A DNA stretch of 60,990 nt, from the NCBI GenBank assembly GCA_028280025.1, contig JANQMO010000003.1:1-60990 (forward strand), written 5' to 3'. The translations under genes were made by a program, and so were the position numbers. Positions 17,177 through 25,385 of this stretch are shown in pieces. The first letter of the stretch is position 1. The number at the start of each line of letters is the position of its first letter. Origin of the DNA: Chlorobium sp. Its GTDB lineage: Bacteria; Bacteroidota; Chlorobiia; Chlorobiales; Chlorobiaceae. Below the pieces are notes generated by a model that saw only the letters and a program-made list of their open reading frames with translations, made no database searches and was not told where the DNA came from.

Positions 17177-17563
17177 TTAGTCCTCCTTCCTGACAGTTAC
17201 ACCATCGCCCTCCCGAACGTCATCGGCAAAGGGCGCGACAACCTTCTCTCCTTCTTCGAGTCCGCTCAGCACTACGATCCCTTCGTCCAGGAAATCACCT
17301 GTACGTATCCACCTGATCACAAGGGTTCCGTCATCCCCCACGACCTGAACGCCCTCGAGCTGGCCACGCATAAAGAGCGCCGACCCGGGGATCAACAGAA
17401 CCGCACTGCCATCCTCCTTTTCCATCGTCAAAACGGTTGCAATTTGCTCGATTTCCACGACCCTCTGCCTTTCGGGGCTCTCCGGAGCTTCTGTTTTCTT
17501 TCCGGCACAGCCGGCAAAAAGCAGCATAAGCCCGAGACACGCGACAAACACTGTATGCTTCAT
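17177..17563 (-). CDS. Short adaptor-like lipoprotein (C-terminal part of an RND membrane fusion protein)
   Basis: A 128-residue lipoprotein with a signal peptide and lipobox (LLFAGC, Cys near 19). The rest resembles only the last barrel/membrane-proximal part of RND adaptors: IPGSALFMRGQLEGVQVV, IRWIRTGDF, VVLSGLEEGEKVV. The alpha-hairpin, lipoyl and first barrel domains of a normal 350-400-residue adaptor are missing, and no frameshifted remains are seen in the 30-base upstream gap. It lies between TolC and the RND pump, where the full adaptor would be expected. Confidence 0.7.
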   Translation of the reverse strand: MKHTVFVACLGLMLLFAGCAGKKTEAPESPERQRVVEIEQIATVLTMEKEDGSAVLLIPGSALFMRGQLEGVQVVGDDGTLVIRWIRTGDFLDEGIVVLSGLEEGEKVVAPFADDVREGDGVTVRKED

Positions 17564-17593
17564 GATCTATTTCTATTCTACTTTTAGTCCTGT

Positions 17594-18922
17594 TCAACTG
17601 CCGACGAAATATTCAAGCTCGCTTTCAGCAATGATCCGATCATAGCGGGCCTTGTTGAGGCGCATCCGGGCATAGGTATAAGCCGTTTCCCTGCCGAGCA
17701 GTTCGAAGGTCATTGCCTGTCCCGAACGGTACCGGCTTCCGATGAAATCAAGACTGCTCCGGGCTTCTTTCAGCGCCTGTTCAGCGACACGGATTCTCGA
17801 CTCGGCTGTACGAAGCCGCCGAAACGCGTTGCGCACCTCGTACATCCCCTTGTCTTTCGCTTCCTCGTACTTGTAACGAGCTTCCCGCTCGACGGCCCGC
17901 GCCTCTTCTGTCTTACCAATGGCCGAATATCCGTCAAAAAGCGTCCACTCCATTGCCACGCCCAGCATCCAGTTGTTTTCCCCCAATCCGGGAAAATCGC
18001 TGTCGTTCCAGTTCTGCTGGAAAAAAGCGTTGACGCGGGGCAGACGTTCCGCCCTCGTCATCTCGTAGCTGTAACCCGCCGCCGCTGCGCTTGCCTCGAG
18101 GGCTTTGAGGTCGGCCCGGCCGCCTGGCGGCAGAGGCTCGGCATCAACAGGAGCGACCGCCCTGCTTTTAAAACCGTCAACAGGCTCGATATCGGTATCA
18201 GGATCAAGCCTGAGGAAAAACCTGAGCGCATCCTTGGCCGAGAGTATTGCATCTTCGATCATCATTTTCTGCTCTGAAAGTTCCGCAAGGCGGACCGCCG
18301 TCGACAGTTTATCGGATTCGGTGATCAGGCCTTTGCGGAATGCTTCTCTTGCATTACGGTCATGAGAACGCATCGTGCGAATTGAACTGTTGATCGCTTC
18401 TTTGTTTTTTCTCGCAAGCACAAGCCCGTAGTAAGCTTTTTTAACCTCGAGAGCTATCGTTTCTCCGGTTCTTGTCAGCATGTGCTCCCGAGCCGTTCTC
18501 GCTGCTGCTGCTGCCTTTCTGCCTTTTATGGCATCGAGATTGAAAATCGGCTGCTGAACTTCGAGGCCGAACTGAAAGTTCGAGATGTCATCCGGATCAT
18601 TCAGAGCATCTGCGCTGAAATCCGTCGCCGGATTGATGATTCCCTGGCGGAGCTTGTAGGTAAAAACCGATGCGGGATCATTTGTTGCCGTAAAGGACTC
18701 GGACAGCGTCACTTTGGGAAGGAAAGCCTTTCTGGTCTGCACACGCTTCGCCTCCGCCTGATCGACCCTCGCCCTTGCCACCTTGAGGGAAGAGTTGTTC
18801 ATTGCAGCGATGTCCAGTGCTTCTTCAAGGGATATCTTCATGGTGCCGCCGGCCTGTGCCGCGAGAGGAAGAAAAAGCATCACGGCAAAGACGATTCCCG
18901 TAACACAAGTAAAACGTTTCAT
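17594..18922 (-). CDS. TolC-family outer-membrane efflux protein
   Basis: A 442-residue protein with a Sec signal peptide (cleavage near AAQA-GG) and two internally similar coiled-coil/beta halves, as in TolC. Recognisable pieces are ISLEEALDIAAMNNSSLKVARARV at the start of repeat 1 and DLKALEASAAAAGYSYEMTRAERLPRV at the start of repeat 2. It forms the trimeric exit duct of the pump. It is the first structural gene after the regulator, 43 bases downstream of it. Confidence 0.9.
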   Translation of the reverse strand: MKRFTCVTGIVFAVMLFLPLAAQAGGTMKISLEEALDIAAMNNSSLKVARARVDQAEAKRVQTRKAFLPKVTLSESFTATNDPASVFTYKLRQGIINPATDFSADALNDPDDISNFQFGLEVQQPIFNLDAIKGRKAAAAARTAREHMLTRTGETIALEVKKAYYGLVLARKNKEAINSSIRTMRSHDRNAREAFRKGLITESDKLSTAVRLAELSEQKMMIEDAILSAKDALRFFLRLDPDTDIEPVDGFKSRAVAPVDAEPLPPGGRADLKALEASAAAAGYSYEMTRAERLPRVNAFFQQNWNDSDFPGLGENNWMLGVAMEWTLFDGYSAIGKTEEARAVEREARYKYEEAKDKGMYEVRNAFRRLRTAESRIRVAEQALKEARSSLDFIGSRYRSGQAMTFELLGRETAYTYARMRLNKARYDRIIAESELEYFVGS

Positions 18923-18964
18923 GGCTGTATTGAAGATTTATCGATGGTTCAGGGGGCGCTTGGC

Positions 18965-19219
18965 TTATTTCTTTGATATCAGCTTGAGAATTTTCTCCAT
19001 GGTATCCGCGTCACGTTCACTCAGGCATTCTTTCAGACTGTTGTTCAGAACGAGAGAGTACGTTCTTTCCAAAGCCGCTTTTGCCGCCTGAAACTGAACG
19101 ATAACTTTCTCGCACGGCTCTTTCTCTTCAAGCATCCTGACGAGCCCCTGTATCTGACCGCTTACTCTTTTTAATCGTACGACAACGTCTTCCATAACCC
19201 TGTATTCATAATCCGTCAT
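18965..19219 (-). CDS. DUF156 (CsoR/CstR/FrmR) family repressor, CstR-like ligand set
   Basis: An 84-residue all-helical repressor, starting MTDYEYRVM; the upstream ATG at 19234 would lie inside the operator. Aligned by eye with mycobacterial CsoR, the first Cys (C36) and last Cys (C65) are kept, but the copper-binding His is Ser (S61, in NNSLKEC). Cu(I) sensing needs that His; a Cys pair without it is what persulfide-sensing CstR has. I therefore infer a thiol/persulfide or other redox sensor. It controls the pump operon that follows on the same strand. Confidence 0.85.
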   Translation of the reverse strand: MTDYEYRVMEDVVVRLKRVSGQIQGLVRMLEEKEPCEKVIVQFQAAKAALERTYSLVLNNSLKECLSERDADTMEKILKLISKK

Positions 19220-19232
19220 GAGCAAAATACCC

Positions 19233-19249
19233 ATACCCCGTATAGGTAT
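19233..19249. promoter_or_regulatory. CsoR/CstR-type operator
   Basis: The 17 bases consist of ATACC and GGTAT arms around CCGTATA, close to the CsoR-family operator pattern ATACCCC..GGGTAT. The site begins 13 bases upstream of the repressor start codon, well placed for autoregulation of the regulator and pump operon. Confidence 0.65.
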
Positions 19250-19489
19250 AGAACATACAATTATTTTCTTTTCTTTACAAAGATAATGAACAACCTGCGG
19301 TGAACAGCTGCAAACGGCTCGCGCGGAAATGGTCGTTTGCCGGAACTGTTGAACAAGGGAATGCGTTAGTCAGATTCAAGTTATGATAAAGCACATAAGA
19401 CGTTGAAGAATCCGGCTGTCTTTCATACATATTGTCCAACCGCCCGGGAACAGACACTGACTTCGACATAAGAGACTACAAGAAGTACC

Positions 19490-20113
19490 ATGGAAATCAT
19501 CGGTAAAAGCAAGGCGCATGTTATTCTGGACTCCTGCATGCAGGAGTCCACAGACTATTTTTCGGATCACTCCCACATTCTCAAATGCAATCCGTACTGC
19601 AAGAACATCGAATACCTGCCGGAAAAAGACCTCTATCAATGGACGTTTATGGCTGACGATCCAAGAAACCATCCTATCGTTGCGATCTTTTTCGTCAAAC
19701 AGGAAACCAAACATCTGGAACCCGGCCATGAATTGGTGGAACAATACATCAACTCGGTCAACATCGACATCGACAAAGAGAGGGGAGGAAAACTGATCCG
19801 GTGGCGCTCCACTGAAGATATCCCCGATATAGAGATCACCAGCGAGAACACCTTTATCGGATCGGCGGGTGCGGAAATCTGCCTTCTCCACCATACCGAA
19901 TGCAAAACGTCGGTCCACTACGACACCAGCATCACCCTTGATTTCACCATCCCCTTCCCGCTGAACATGATGCCGGAAATGGTTCTCAAGTTCCTGACAG
20001 AGGCGCTTATGTCTCAAATCATGAAACAGGCGACCGAAAGCATGCTCTGCAAGGTGCAATCGGACATCTGCTGTTATGGCGCGGATATCGACGCCGAAGG
20101 AAAATCGAAATAG
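19490..20113 (+). CDS. Conserved hypothetical protein
   Basis: A 207-residue soluble protein without signal peptide or membrane segment. It has a mixed alpha/beta pattern ending in a hydrophobic helix (MPEMVLKFLTEALMSQIMKQ), which recalls lipid- or pigment-binding START/SRPBCC folds and the DUF1997-type proteins of phototrophs; I cannot confirm that. It stands alone, divergent from the repressor gene and facing the small membrane gene at 20217. Position just before bacteriochlorophyll genes makes a photosynthesis link possible but unproven. Confidence 0.6.
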   Translation: MEIIGKSKAHVILDSCMQESTDYFSDHSHILKCNPYCKNIEYLPEKDLYQWTFMADDPRNHPIVAIFFVKQETKHLEPGHELVEQYINSVNIDIDKERGGKLIRWRSTEDIPDIEITSENTFIGSAGAEICLLHHTECKTSVHYDTSITLDFTIPFPLNMMPEMVLKFLTEALMSQIMKQATESMLCKVQSDICCYGADIDAEGKSK

Positions 20114-20171
20114 GGGTTCGAAGTAAAGCAGGAAAACAAAGACCGGGAGTCCGAAGATAATGCGGAATACT

Positions 20172-20200
20172 GTAGGGGCGGGTTTGAAACCCGCCCGTAC
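20172..20200. repeat. REP-like inverted repeat
   Basis: GTAGGGGCGGGTTT (20172-20185) and AAACCCGCCCGTAC (20187-20200) pair at 13 of 14 positions around a single G. This has the form of the short GC-rich dispersed palindromes found between genes in many bacteria. It sits between two convergent genes and could also act as a bidirectional transcript end. Confidence 0.6.
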
Positions 20201-20216
20201 TGAGACCGGTTATGAC

Positions 20217-20435
20217 TTATGTTCCTGCTTTCTTTTTCTTATGCTGCGCTTCGACAAGGAAACCCGAGATGTAGACAGCTATGAAGCCGATGATCACAAC
20301 CGAGAGAAAAATAACCCGGTCCTGCAGCGTGTGGAGCTGGCCTGACTCCCATATCATATAGACAAGAGCCACCCATAGAACCCCCATGAACAGCGACGCC
20401 TTGTTCCACAAACCCTTGAAGCTTCCGTTGAGCAT
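20217..20435 (-). CDS. Small two-helix membrane protein
   Basis: This 72-residue protein has two hydrophobic segments (about residues 14-30 and 41-62) joined by a short polar turn, and ends in a lysine-rich tail (HKKKKAGT). Family unknown. It follows the BchF/BchV hydratase gene on the same strand after 43 bases, so it may be co-expressed with bacteriochlorophyll enzymes and could help anchor them at the membrane. Confidence 0.55.
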   Translation of the reverse strand: MLNGSFKGLWNKASLFMGVLWVALVYMIWESGQLHTLQDRVIFLSVVIIGFIAVYISGFLVEAQHKKKKAGT

Positions 20436-20478
20436 AATTCGAATAAAAAAATGGATGGCAAAAAACTTGCCGGTTTAT

Positions 20479-20952
20479 TTATAAAACGCCCTGTGATCTC
20501 AAGCGGCGTTCATTGTGTTTTTCGAGCAATATTCTTGCAAGGTACTGCATGGCATTGACGATATAGGTAAAATAGGCAAGAAACGCCTCCCAGATCAGGA
20601 CATCTTCAGGATATCCCATGTAAGCCATCACAAAGTAAAGCAGGTGAAAAAAAGCCGCGACCGTACTGCCTACATCCTCCCATACAAACTCTTTACCGTA
20701 AATCCATTTATCAAAAATCTCCTTCTCGAAATAGGCGCCGGTGATAAGAAGAAGGCCAAAAAGAAGGGTTTTGAAAAGAATGGCGACACTCACCCAGTAA
20801 AAACTGAAAAGCTGGTCATTCTGCATGTAAATGAAGGTGAGAATGACGCCGGCGAGAAAAACGACAAACTGAACCGGGGCGAGAATGAGCTGTATCTGGG
20901 TCCAGACGGAAGCATTCCGTTTTTCGAGCTGCTCGGGCGTATATCGCGGCAT
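20479..20952 (-). CDS. bchV: Bacteriochlorophyllide C-3 vinyl hydratase (BchF/BchV)
   Basis: The 157-residue membrane protein carries the hydratase family pattern. RNASVWTQIQLILAPVQF is followed by TGAYFEKEIFDKW, VWEDVGS and a late YIVNAMQYLARI, over about four helices. It adds water to the 3-vinyl group to give the 3-(1-hydroxyethyl) side chain of bacteriochlorophyll c/d/e. Green sulfur bacteria have two paralogs, BchF and BchV. I favour BchV because in Chlorobaculum tepidum bchV neighbours bchQ, as here. The enzyme class is firm; the paralog assignment is inferred. Confidence 0.82.
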   Translation of the reverse strand: MPRYTPEQLEKRNASVWTQIQLILAPVQFVVFLAGVILTFIYMQNDQLFSFYWVSVAILFKTLLFGLLLITGAYFEKEIFDKWIYGKEFVWEDVGSTVAAFFHLLYFVMAYMGYPEDVLIWEAFLAYFTYIVNAMQYLARILLEKHNERRLRSQGVL

Positions 20953-21279
20953 GGCAACAAAGATGATGGTTACGGCTCTTGAGCCTTTAAAAAAGGCCTT
21001 TTATCTCTTTGAGCAAGGAATATATCACCTTCCGTCTTCCTTTCAAATTATCGCAGTAAACAAACTCGCCGCACAGCCTTTCTGCACAGAGAAATCTGCC
21101 TTTAATTTTATGCCCTCGATTGCTTTTATCCGTCTCTTTTTACTATAATGTTGTTCAAGCAAAAATCCTGTCAGTAGACGACAGGAAAGTTTTCAAACGT
21201 CTCTGGTATCAGTGCAGTATATCCGGCCAGTGCTCTCAAATTCGTCAGCACGCCATTCCAAGATCAGGTGTTGTATCAC
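20953..21279. other. Divergent regulatory region between bchV and bchQ
   Basis: About 330 bases separate the two divergent bacteriochlorophyll genes and must hold both promoters. I see no RNA gene or strong palindrome. The only open frames are shadows of the flanking genes. Confidence 0.4.
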
Positions 21280-22695
21280 ATGGAAACCTCAGCAGGCAAC
21301 GCGGTCACTACGACGAAGTCTCTCAAAATTCTCCTGGTAGCGCCAAAAGGGAAGAAGGATTCCAAGTCAAACCAGAAACCGCTCTTCCATATGGCGCTCG
21401 GAGTTCTGGTCAGCATCACGCCCCCTCAGCATACAATCGACATCATCGACGAGCATTTCGGAGACACCGTCGATTATGATGTTGACTACGACCTCGTAGG
21501 CATTACCGCCAGAACCATTGACGCAACACGCGCGTATGAAATCGCCGACAATTTCAGGGCAAAGGGAACAACGGTCATCCTCGGCGGCATTCATCCGTCC
21601 TTCAATCCGGAGGAAGCCTCAAAGCATGCCGACACCCTTGTCAGGGGTGAGGCTGAAAACCTCTGGACCGATGTGCTCGAAGATGCAGTCCACAATCGTC
21701 TGAAGCCGGAATACAATGCCAAAGACTACCCGCCCGTCAAGGAGATCGCCCCGCTTGATTACAAAAGAATCGCCGGCGCATCGTTACGCGAAAAGGTCGA
21801 CACGACCAAATCCATCCCGATCTACATCACCAGGGGCTGCCCCTATACCTGCTCTTTCTGTGTCACCCCGAATTTTACAGGAAAACTCTACAGAACCCAG
21901 AAAGCCGAAAATCTGAAGGAGCAGATACAGGATGCCAAGGAAGCCTTCTTCAAAAAGAACGGCACCTCAGCCAAGCCATGGTTCATGCTCTGCGATGAAA
22001 ACCTGGGGATCAATAAAAAACGTCTCTGGGAAGCGCTTGACATGATCAAGGAATGCGATATCATGTTCAGCGTCTTTTTAAGCATGAATTTTCTCGAGGA
22101 CGAGGAAACGGTCAAACGGCTTGTCGAGGCAGGCTGCTTCATGGCTCTCGTCGGTATAGAATCCATTAAAAAAAGCAATCTCGAAGCATACAACAAGTCG
22201 CACGTCAATTCCCCGGAAAAAGTCATCGAAACCATCAACCGCTGCCGGAAAGCCGGCCTCAGCGTTCAGGGCAATTTCCTTGTCAATCCGAATCTCGACA
22301 GCTTCGAGGACATGGACGAACTGGTCGAGTTCATCAGCCGGAACAATATTTTTATGCCTATCATGCAGATCATCACCCCGTACCCCGGGACAAGCATGTA
22401 CAAGGAATACAAGGAAAAGGGCCTGATCACCGACGAGGATTGGGAAAAATACAACGCGATCAATGTCGTTATCCGCTCCCCCCATTACAACCCGGTCGAA
22501 TTTCAGTACAAGTTCATGAAGACCTATTACCAGGCCTATTCATGGAAAAACATCCTGAGCAGGATCATGCACAATCCTCACCCTCTTCTGAACTTTGTCA
22601 CGAGCTTCGCCTTCAGAAAAAACCTGCAGGAACTGCTCCAAACCTTTGAGCATGAGCATGGCATGAAACGGTCCGCCAAACAGAACATCAAATAA
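21280..22695 (+). CDS. bchQ: B12-binding radical SAM methyltransferase, BchQ-like
   Basis: A 471-residue enzyme. It has an N-terminal cobalamin-binding Rossmann domain (about 10-150, with LVGITARTIDATRAYEIA and ILGGIHPSF) and a radical SAM barrel with the cluster motif RGCPYTCSFC near 190. A C-terminal helical part follows. In green sulfur bacteria such enzymes methylate the C-8(2) (BchQ) or C-12(1) (BchR) carbon of bacteriochlorophyll c/d/e, which tunes antenna absorption. Divergence from a bchV-type gene favours BchQ. ATG 21280 was taken; a GTG four codons earlier is possible. Confidence 0.82.
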   Translation: METSAGNAVTTTKSLKILLVAPKGKKDSKSNQKPLFHMALGVLVSITPPQHTIDIIDEHFGDTVDYDVDYDLVGITARTIDATRAYEIADNFRAKGTTVILGGIHPSFNPEEASKHADTLVRGEAENLWTDVLEDAVHNRLKPEYNAKDYPPVKEIAPLDYKRIAGASLREKVDTTKSIPIYITRGCPYTCSFCVTPNFTGKLYRTQKAENLKEQIQDAKEAFFKKNGTSAKPWFMLCDENLGINKKRLWEALDMIKECDIMFSVFLSMNFLEDEETVKRLVEAGCFMALVGIESIKKSNLEAYNKSHVNSPEKVIETINRCRKAGLSVQGNFLVNPNLDSFEDMDELVEFISRNNIFMPIMQIITPYPGTSMYKEYKEKGLITDEDWEKYNAINVVIRSPHYNPVEFQYKFMKTYYQAYSWKNILSRIMHNPHPLLNFVTSFAFRKNLQELLQTFEHEHGMKRSAKQNIK

Positions 22696-22709
22696 CCGAA
22701 ACCTTTATC

Positions 22710-22835
22710 ATGGAGTTTATAACCAAATACACGACTATCATCGCGCCAGCCGTTTTTTTTGTCTCCGGCATCTTTATCGTCATGCTCCTCAACAAGTTTA
22801 TCGGCAAACATAAAACGGAGGCAAAGAAAAAGTAA
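22710..22835 (+). CDS. 41-residue single-span membrane protein
   Basis: A short frame starts 14 bases after the bchQ stop. It encodes a polar start (MEFITKYTT), one strong hydrophobic segment of about 19 residues (IIAPAVFFVSGIFIVMLL), and a basic tail ending KTEAKKK. That layout is typical of a real single-pass microprotein with the tail in the cytoplasm. Its closeness to bchQ suggests co-transcription and perhaps a role in holding the methyltransferase at the membrane. Confidence 0.55.
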   Translation: MEFITKYTTIIAPAVFFVSGIFIVMLLNKFIGKHKTEAKKK

Positions 22836-23008
22836 GAAAGGGGAAAAAACAGTAAAAGCGCTCTTGTGAAATATCTGAAAATGCCTTAGCTTTCATTAAG
22901 GCAATTTACGCCTGTCGAGCAAGCGCTCAAACGCTTGAAAATCAATGCTGACAGGTCGATAACAATATTTTTCTCGCTTCTTCTTTTCAACTCAAAACAA
23001 CACACATC

Positions 23009-23236
23009 ATGGCAAACGGATCAAACAACGATTTAGCTGGAGCAATCAATGGTCTTGTCGACACTGTTGCAAAACTCGGTCAGCAGCAGATCGAAGTGCT
23101 CAACAGCGGCCTCAAAACTGTGTCTGAAATGGTCGGCCCTCTCGGCAAAACCATGACGGACATGATGGGCAACATGGCAAATACCCTCAACCAGGTATTG
23201 CAGAATGTTTCCAACACACTCGGCGGCTCCAAGTAA
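23009..23236 (+). CDS. Chlorosome envelope protein, CsmB/CsmF family
   Basis: The 75-residue protein is the size and character of CsmB/CsmF: no cysteines, a long amphipathic run of LxxxVxxLGxQQxEVLNxGLK and NTLNQVLQNVSNTLG. These proteins sit in the lipid monolayer around the chlorosome and are thought to stabilise it. CsmB and CsmF are close paralogs and I cannot tell which this is. A strong terminator follows, so it is probably a single-gene, highly expressed transcript. Confidence 0.85.
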   Translation: MANGSNNDLAGAINGLVDTVAKLGQQQIEVLNSGLKTVSEMVGPLGKTMTDMMGNMANTLNQVLQNVSNTLGGSK

Positions 23237-23254
23237 GTCATCACCAGGAAAAGC

Positions 23255-23293
23255 AAAGCACCTTATGCCTGCCGCATAAGGTGCTTTTTTTTT
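23255..23293 (+). terminator. Strong rho-independent terminator of the csm gene
   Basis: AAAGCACCTTATGC (23255-23268) and GCATAAGGTGCTTT (23274-23287) form a perfect 14-bp stem with a 5-base loop, followed by a run of T residues through 23293. The next gene's first ATG begins immediately at the end of this run. Confidence 0.93.
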
Positions 23294-24322
23294 ATGCCAC
23301 AGACACCCTCCCCGAACACCATGCACCTCCAGCCAGACGCGCTCAACAGCTTTTTCAAGACAACAGAGATCCGGAACATCGCTATCGAACCGTTGACAGG
23401 AGATGCATCTGCGAGAAAGTATTTCAGGCTGCGGTCACCGGACATGTCATGGGTACTCTGTTTTGACGCAGAATACCTTAACCATACCGCTGAACAGTAT
23501 CCTTTTCTTGACATCCAGCACCTGCTCTCGTCATGCGGAATCCCTGTTCCCCGGATTATCGGCTGTGATAAAAAACAAGGCTTTATTCTGCTGGAAGATT
23601 GCGGCGACATCCTGCTCCAGGATGCATTGAAACGCGAAGATACCGACCGATCTTCACTCTACCGCAACGTTGTCGATATCATGACGTCACTGCAGTCTGT
23701 CAGGGGAAAGAGCACAGAAATGCCTTTTGACAGAGCTTTTGATGAAGAAAAGCTCATGTTCGAGTTCACGTTCTTTCTTGACAATGCTTCCCTGTATGAA
23801 ACACACGGTTTCTCGGAAAAAGAGACGCTGATTCTGAAAAACGAGTTCCACCGCATCACACAACACCTTGTTAAACCCGAACATTTTGTCCTCAATCATC
23901 GGGACTACCATAGCAGAAACATACTCGTTACCCCCTCCGGTCCTGTGATCATCGATTTTCAGGACGCACGTCTTGGCCTGCCCCAGTATGATGCAGTGTC
24001 GCTCCTGAGAGACTCCTATGTCACCCTCGACGAGACATTTGTTTACCAGATGCAGCAGTACCACTATCTTCAGCTGAGGGAAAACGGCCTGACAGCGATG
24101 AGCTTCGACGAATATCTCCGGCTCTTTGACCTGATGGCATTTCAGAGAAACGTCAAGGCGCTCGGAACATTCTTCAACCAGGCCTGCAGCCTTGGAAAAC
24201 AGGAATTCCGGCAGTATATAGCACCGACGCTCGCCTATCTTCCCGGCTATATGGCAAGACAGACCGAGCTGAGAGAGTCAGGCGCAATCATTCTGAACGT
24301 TTTGCACCAACCTACGCCATGA
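23294..24322 (+). CDS. amgK: Sugar kinase of the aminoglycoside phosphotransferase fold (AmgK-like)
   Basis: A 342-residue APH-fold kinase with LTGDASARKYFRL at the nucleotide site, the catalytic loop LNHRDYHSRNIL (HxDxxxxN) and the metal-binding VIIDFQDARLG. AmgK phosphorylates N-acetylmuramic acid (or GlcNAc) at C-1 in cell-wall recycling. Its stop overlaps the start of a MurU-like gene, the same pairing as amgK-murU in Pseudomonas. The start is uncertain: ATG 23294 touches the upstream T-run, and ATG 23321 is an alternative. There is no room for a promoter after the terminator, so expression may depend on read-through. Confidence 0.8.
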   Translation: MPQTPSPNTMHLQPDALNSFFKTTEIRNIAIEPLTGDASARKYFRLRSPDMSWVLCFDAEYLNHTAEQYPFLDIQHLLSSCGIPVPRIIGCDKKQGFILLEDCGDILLQDALKREDTDRSSLYRNVVDIMTSLQSVRGKSTEMPFDRAFDEEKLMFEFTFFLDNASLYETHGFSEKETLILKNEFHRITQHLVKPEHFVLNHRDYHSRNILVTPSGPVIIDFQDARLGLPQYDAVSLLRDSYVTLDETFVYQMQQYHYLQLRENGLTAMSFDEYLRLFDLMAFQRNVKALGTFFNQACSLGKQEFRQYIAPTLAYLPGYMARQTELRESGAIILNVLHQPTP

Positions 24323-25254
24323 AGGCCTTCATTCTTGCAGCAGGATTCGGCTCGCGACTCAAACCGATAACCAACGGCATCCCGAAACCGCTCATACCTG
24401 TTCTCAACGTACCATCTATCTGCTATCCGCTGGCACTCTTGCGGGAAGCAGGTATCCAGAGCGTGATCTGCAACGTACACTATCATGCCGACAGGATCAG
24501 GCATTTCTTTTCTGAAAGCAGCGAATCGGGGCTGGATGTCCATATCTCGGAAGAACCCGAGATCCTTGGCACGGGCGGGGGACTCAAACTGTGCGAACAA
24601 TTACTCGATGATGAACCGTTTCTCCTCATAAACAGCGATATCATTGCTGATTTCAATCTGCAGTCATTCATTGACGCCCATCGTCAAAGCGGTCGACCGG
24701 GCTCGCTTATGCTGTACAAGACTCCCGCCGCACGGTCGATTGGAGATGTCGGCCTGCACAACGGAGAAGTCAGGGATTTCAGAAACATGCTCGGCACAGG
24801 GCTTCGCTCGGACTACATCTATGCCGGTGCCGCCGTTCTCGGACCGTCAATCTTCCGTTATCTGAAGAGTGAATTTTCCAGCATTGTCGATACCGGATTT
24901 ACCGGCCTTATCAATAACGAAAGCCTCGGCTGCTTTCTGCACAATGGATTCTGGCATGATATTGGAACACCTGAAAGCTACTGGAGAGCAAACATCCTGA
25001 ACAGAAACACAACCCTGGCAATCGCTCAAAGGATCTCCGCCCAGGTAGGCATGAAACCGGAAATGGTTTCTCCTGATGCGCATATTTCCCCGGATGCGAC
25101 CGTCCGGGAATCGGTCATCGGCAGCCGCTGCCGCATCGGTGAGGGCTCGGTCCTTCACCAGTCCGTCGTGCTGCCGGGAACCGCTGTTGAAAATGGGACG
25201 GTCCTCGAACAATGTATCGCCTTTCCCGGGGGCAGACTTTCCCTCGAAGAGTAA
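24319..25254 (+). CDS. murU: Sugar-1-phosphate nucleotidyltransferase (MurU-like)
   Basis: A 311-residue enzyme. It has the NTP-transferase signature MKAFILAAGFGSRLKPIT and KPLIPVLN at the N-terminus, the acceptor motif LGTGGGLK, and the metal-binding NSDII. A short left-handed beta-helix tail follows (AHISPDATVRESVIGSRCRIGEGS). MurU makes UDP-MurNAc from MurNAc-1-phosphate. It overlaps the AmgK-like kinase by four bases, supporting a shared pathway. The beta-helix tail is extra compared with Pseudomonas MurU and resembles GlmU-type proteins, so sugar specificity is not certain. Confidence 0.82.
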   Translation: MKAFILAAGFGSRLKPITNGIPKPLIPVLNVPSICYPLALLREAGIQSVICNVHYHADRIRHFFSESSESGLDVHISEEPEILGTGGGLKLCEQLLDDEPFLLINSDIIADFNLQSFIDAHRQSGRPGSLMLYKTPAARSIGDVGLHNGEVRDFRNMLGTGLRSDYIYAGAAVLGPSIFRYLKSEFSSIVDTGFTGLINNESLGCFLHNGFWHDIGTPESYWRANILNRNTTLAIAQRISAQVGMKPEMVSPDAHISPDATVRESVIGSRCRIGEGSVLHQSVVLPGTAVENGTVLEQCIAFPGGRLSLEE

Positions 25255-25385
25255 TTTTACCTATACTACTGACGGAAACGTGAACGGAGCAGTCGTCATC
25301 CGGACCTCACGAACCGGCAGTATGCCGTCGGCTGCATTGCCGTCACTGCCGGCAGTGCGGCACAATAAACACTACAACGCCATCC

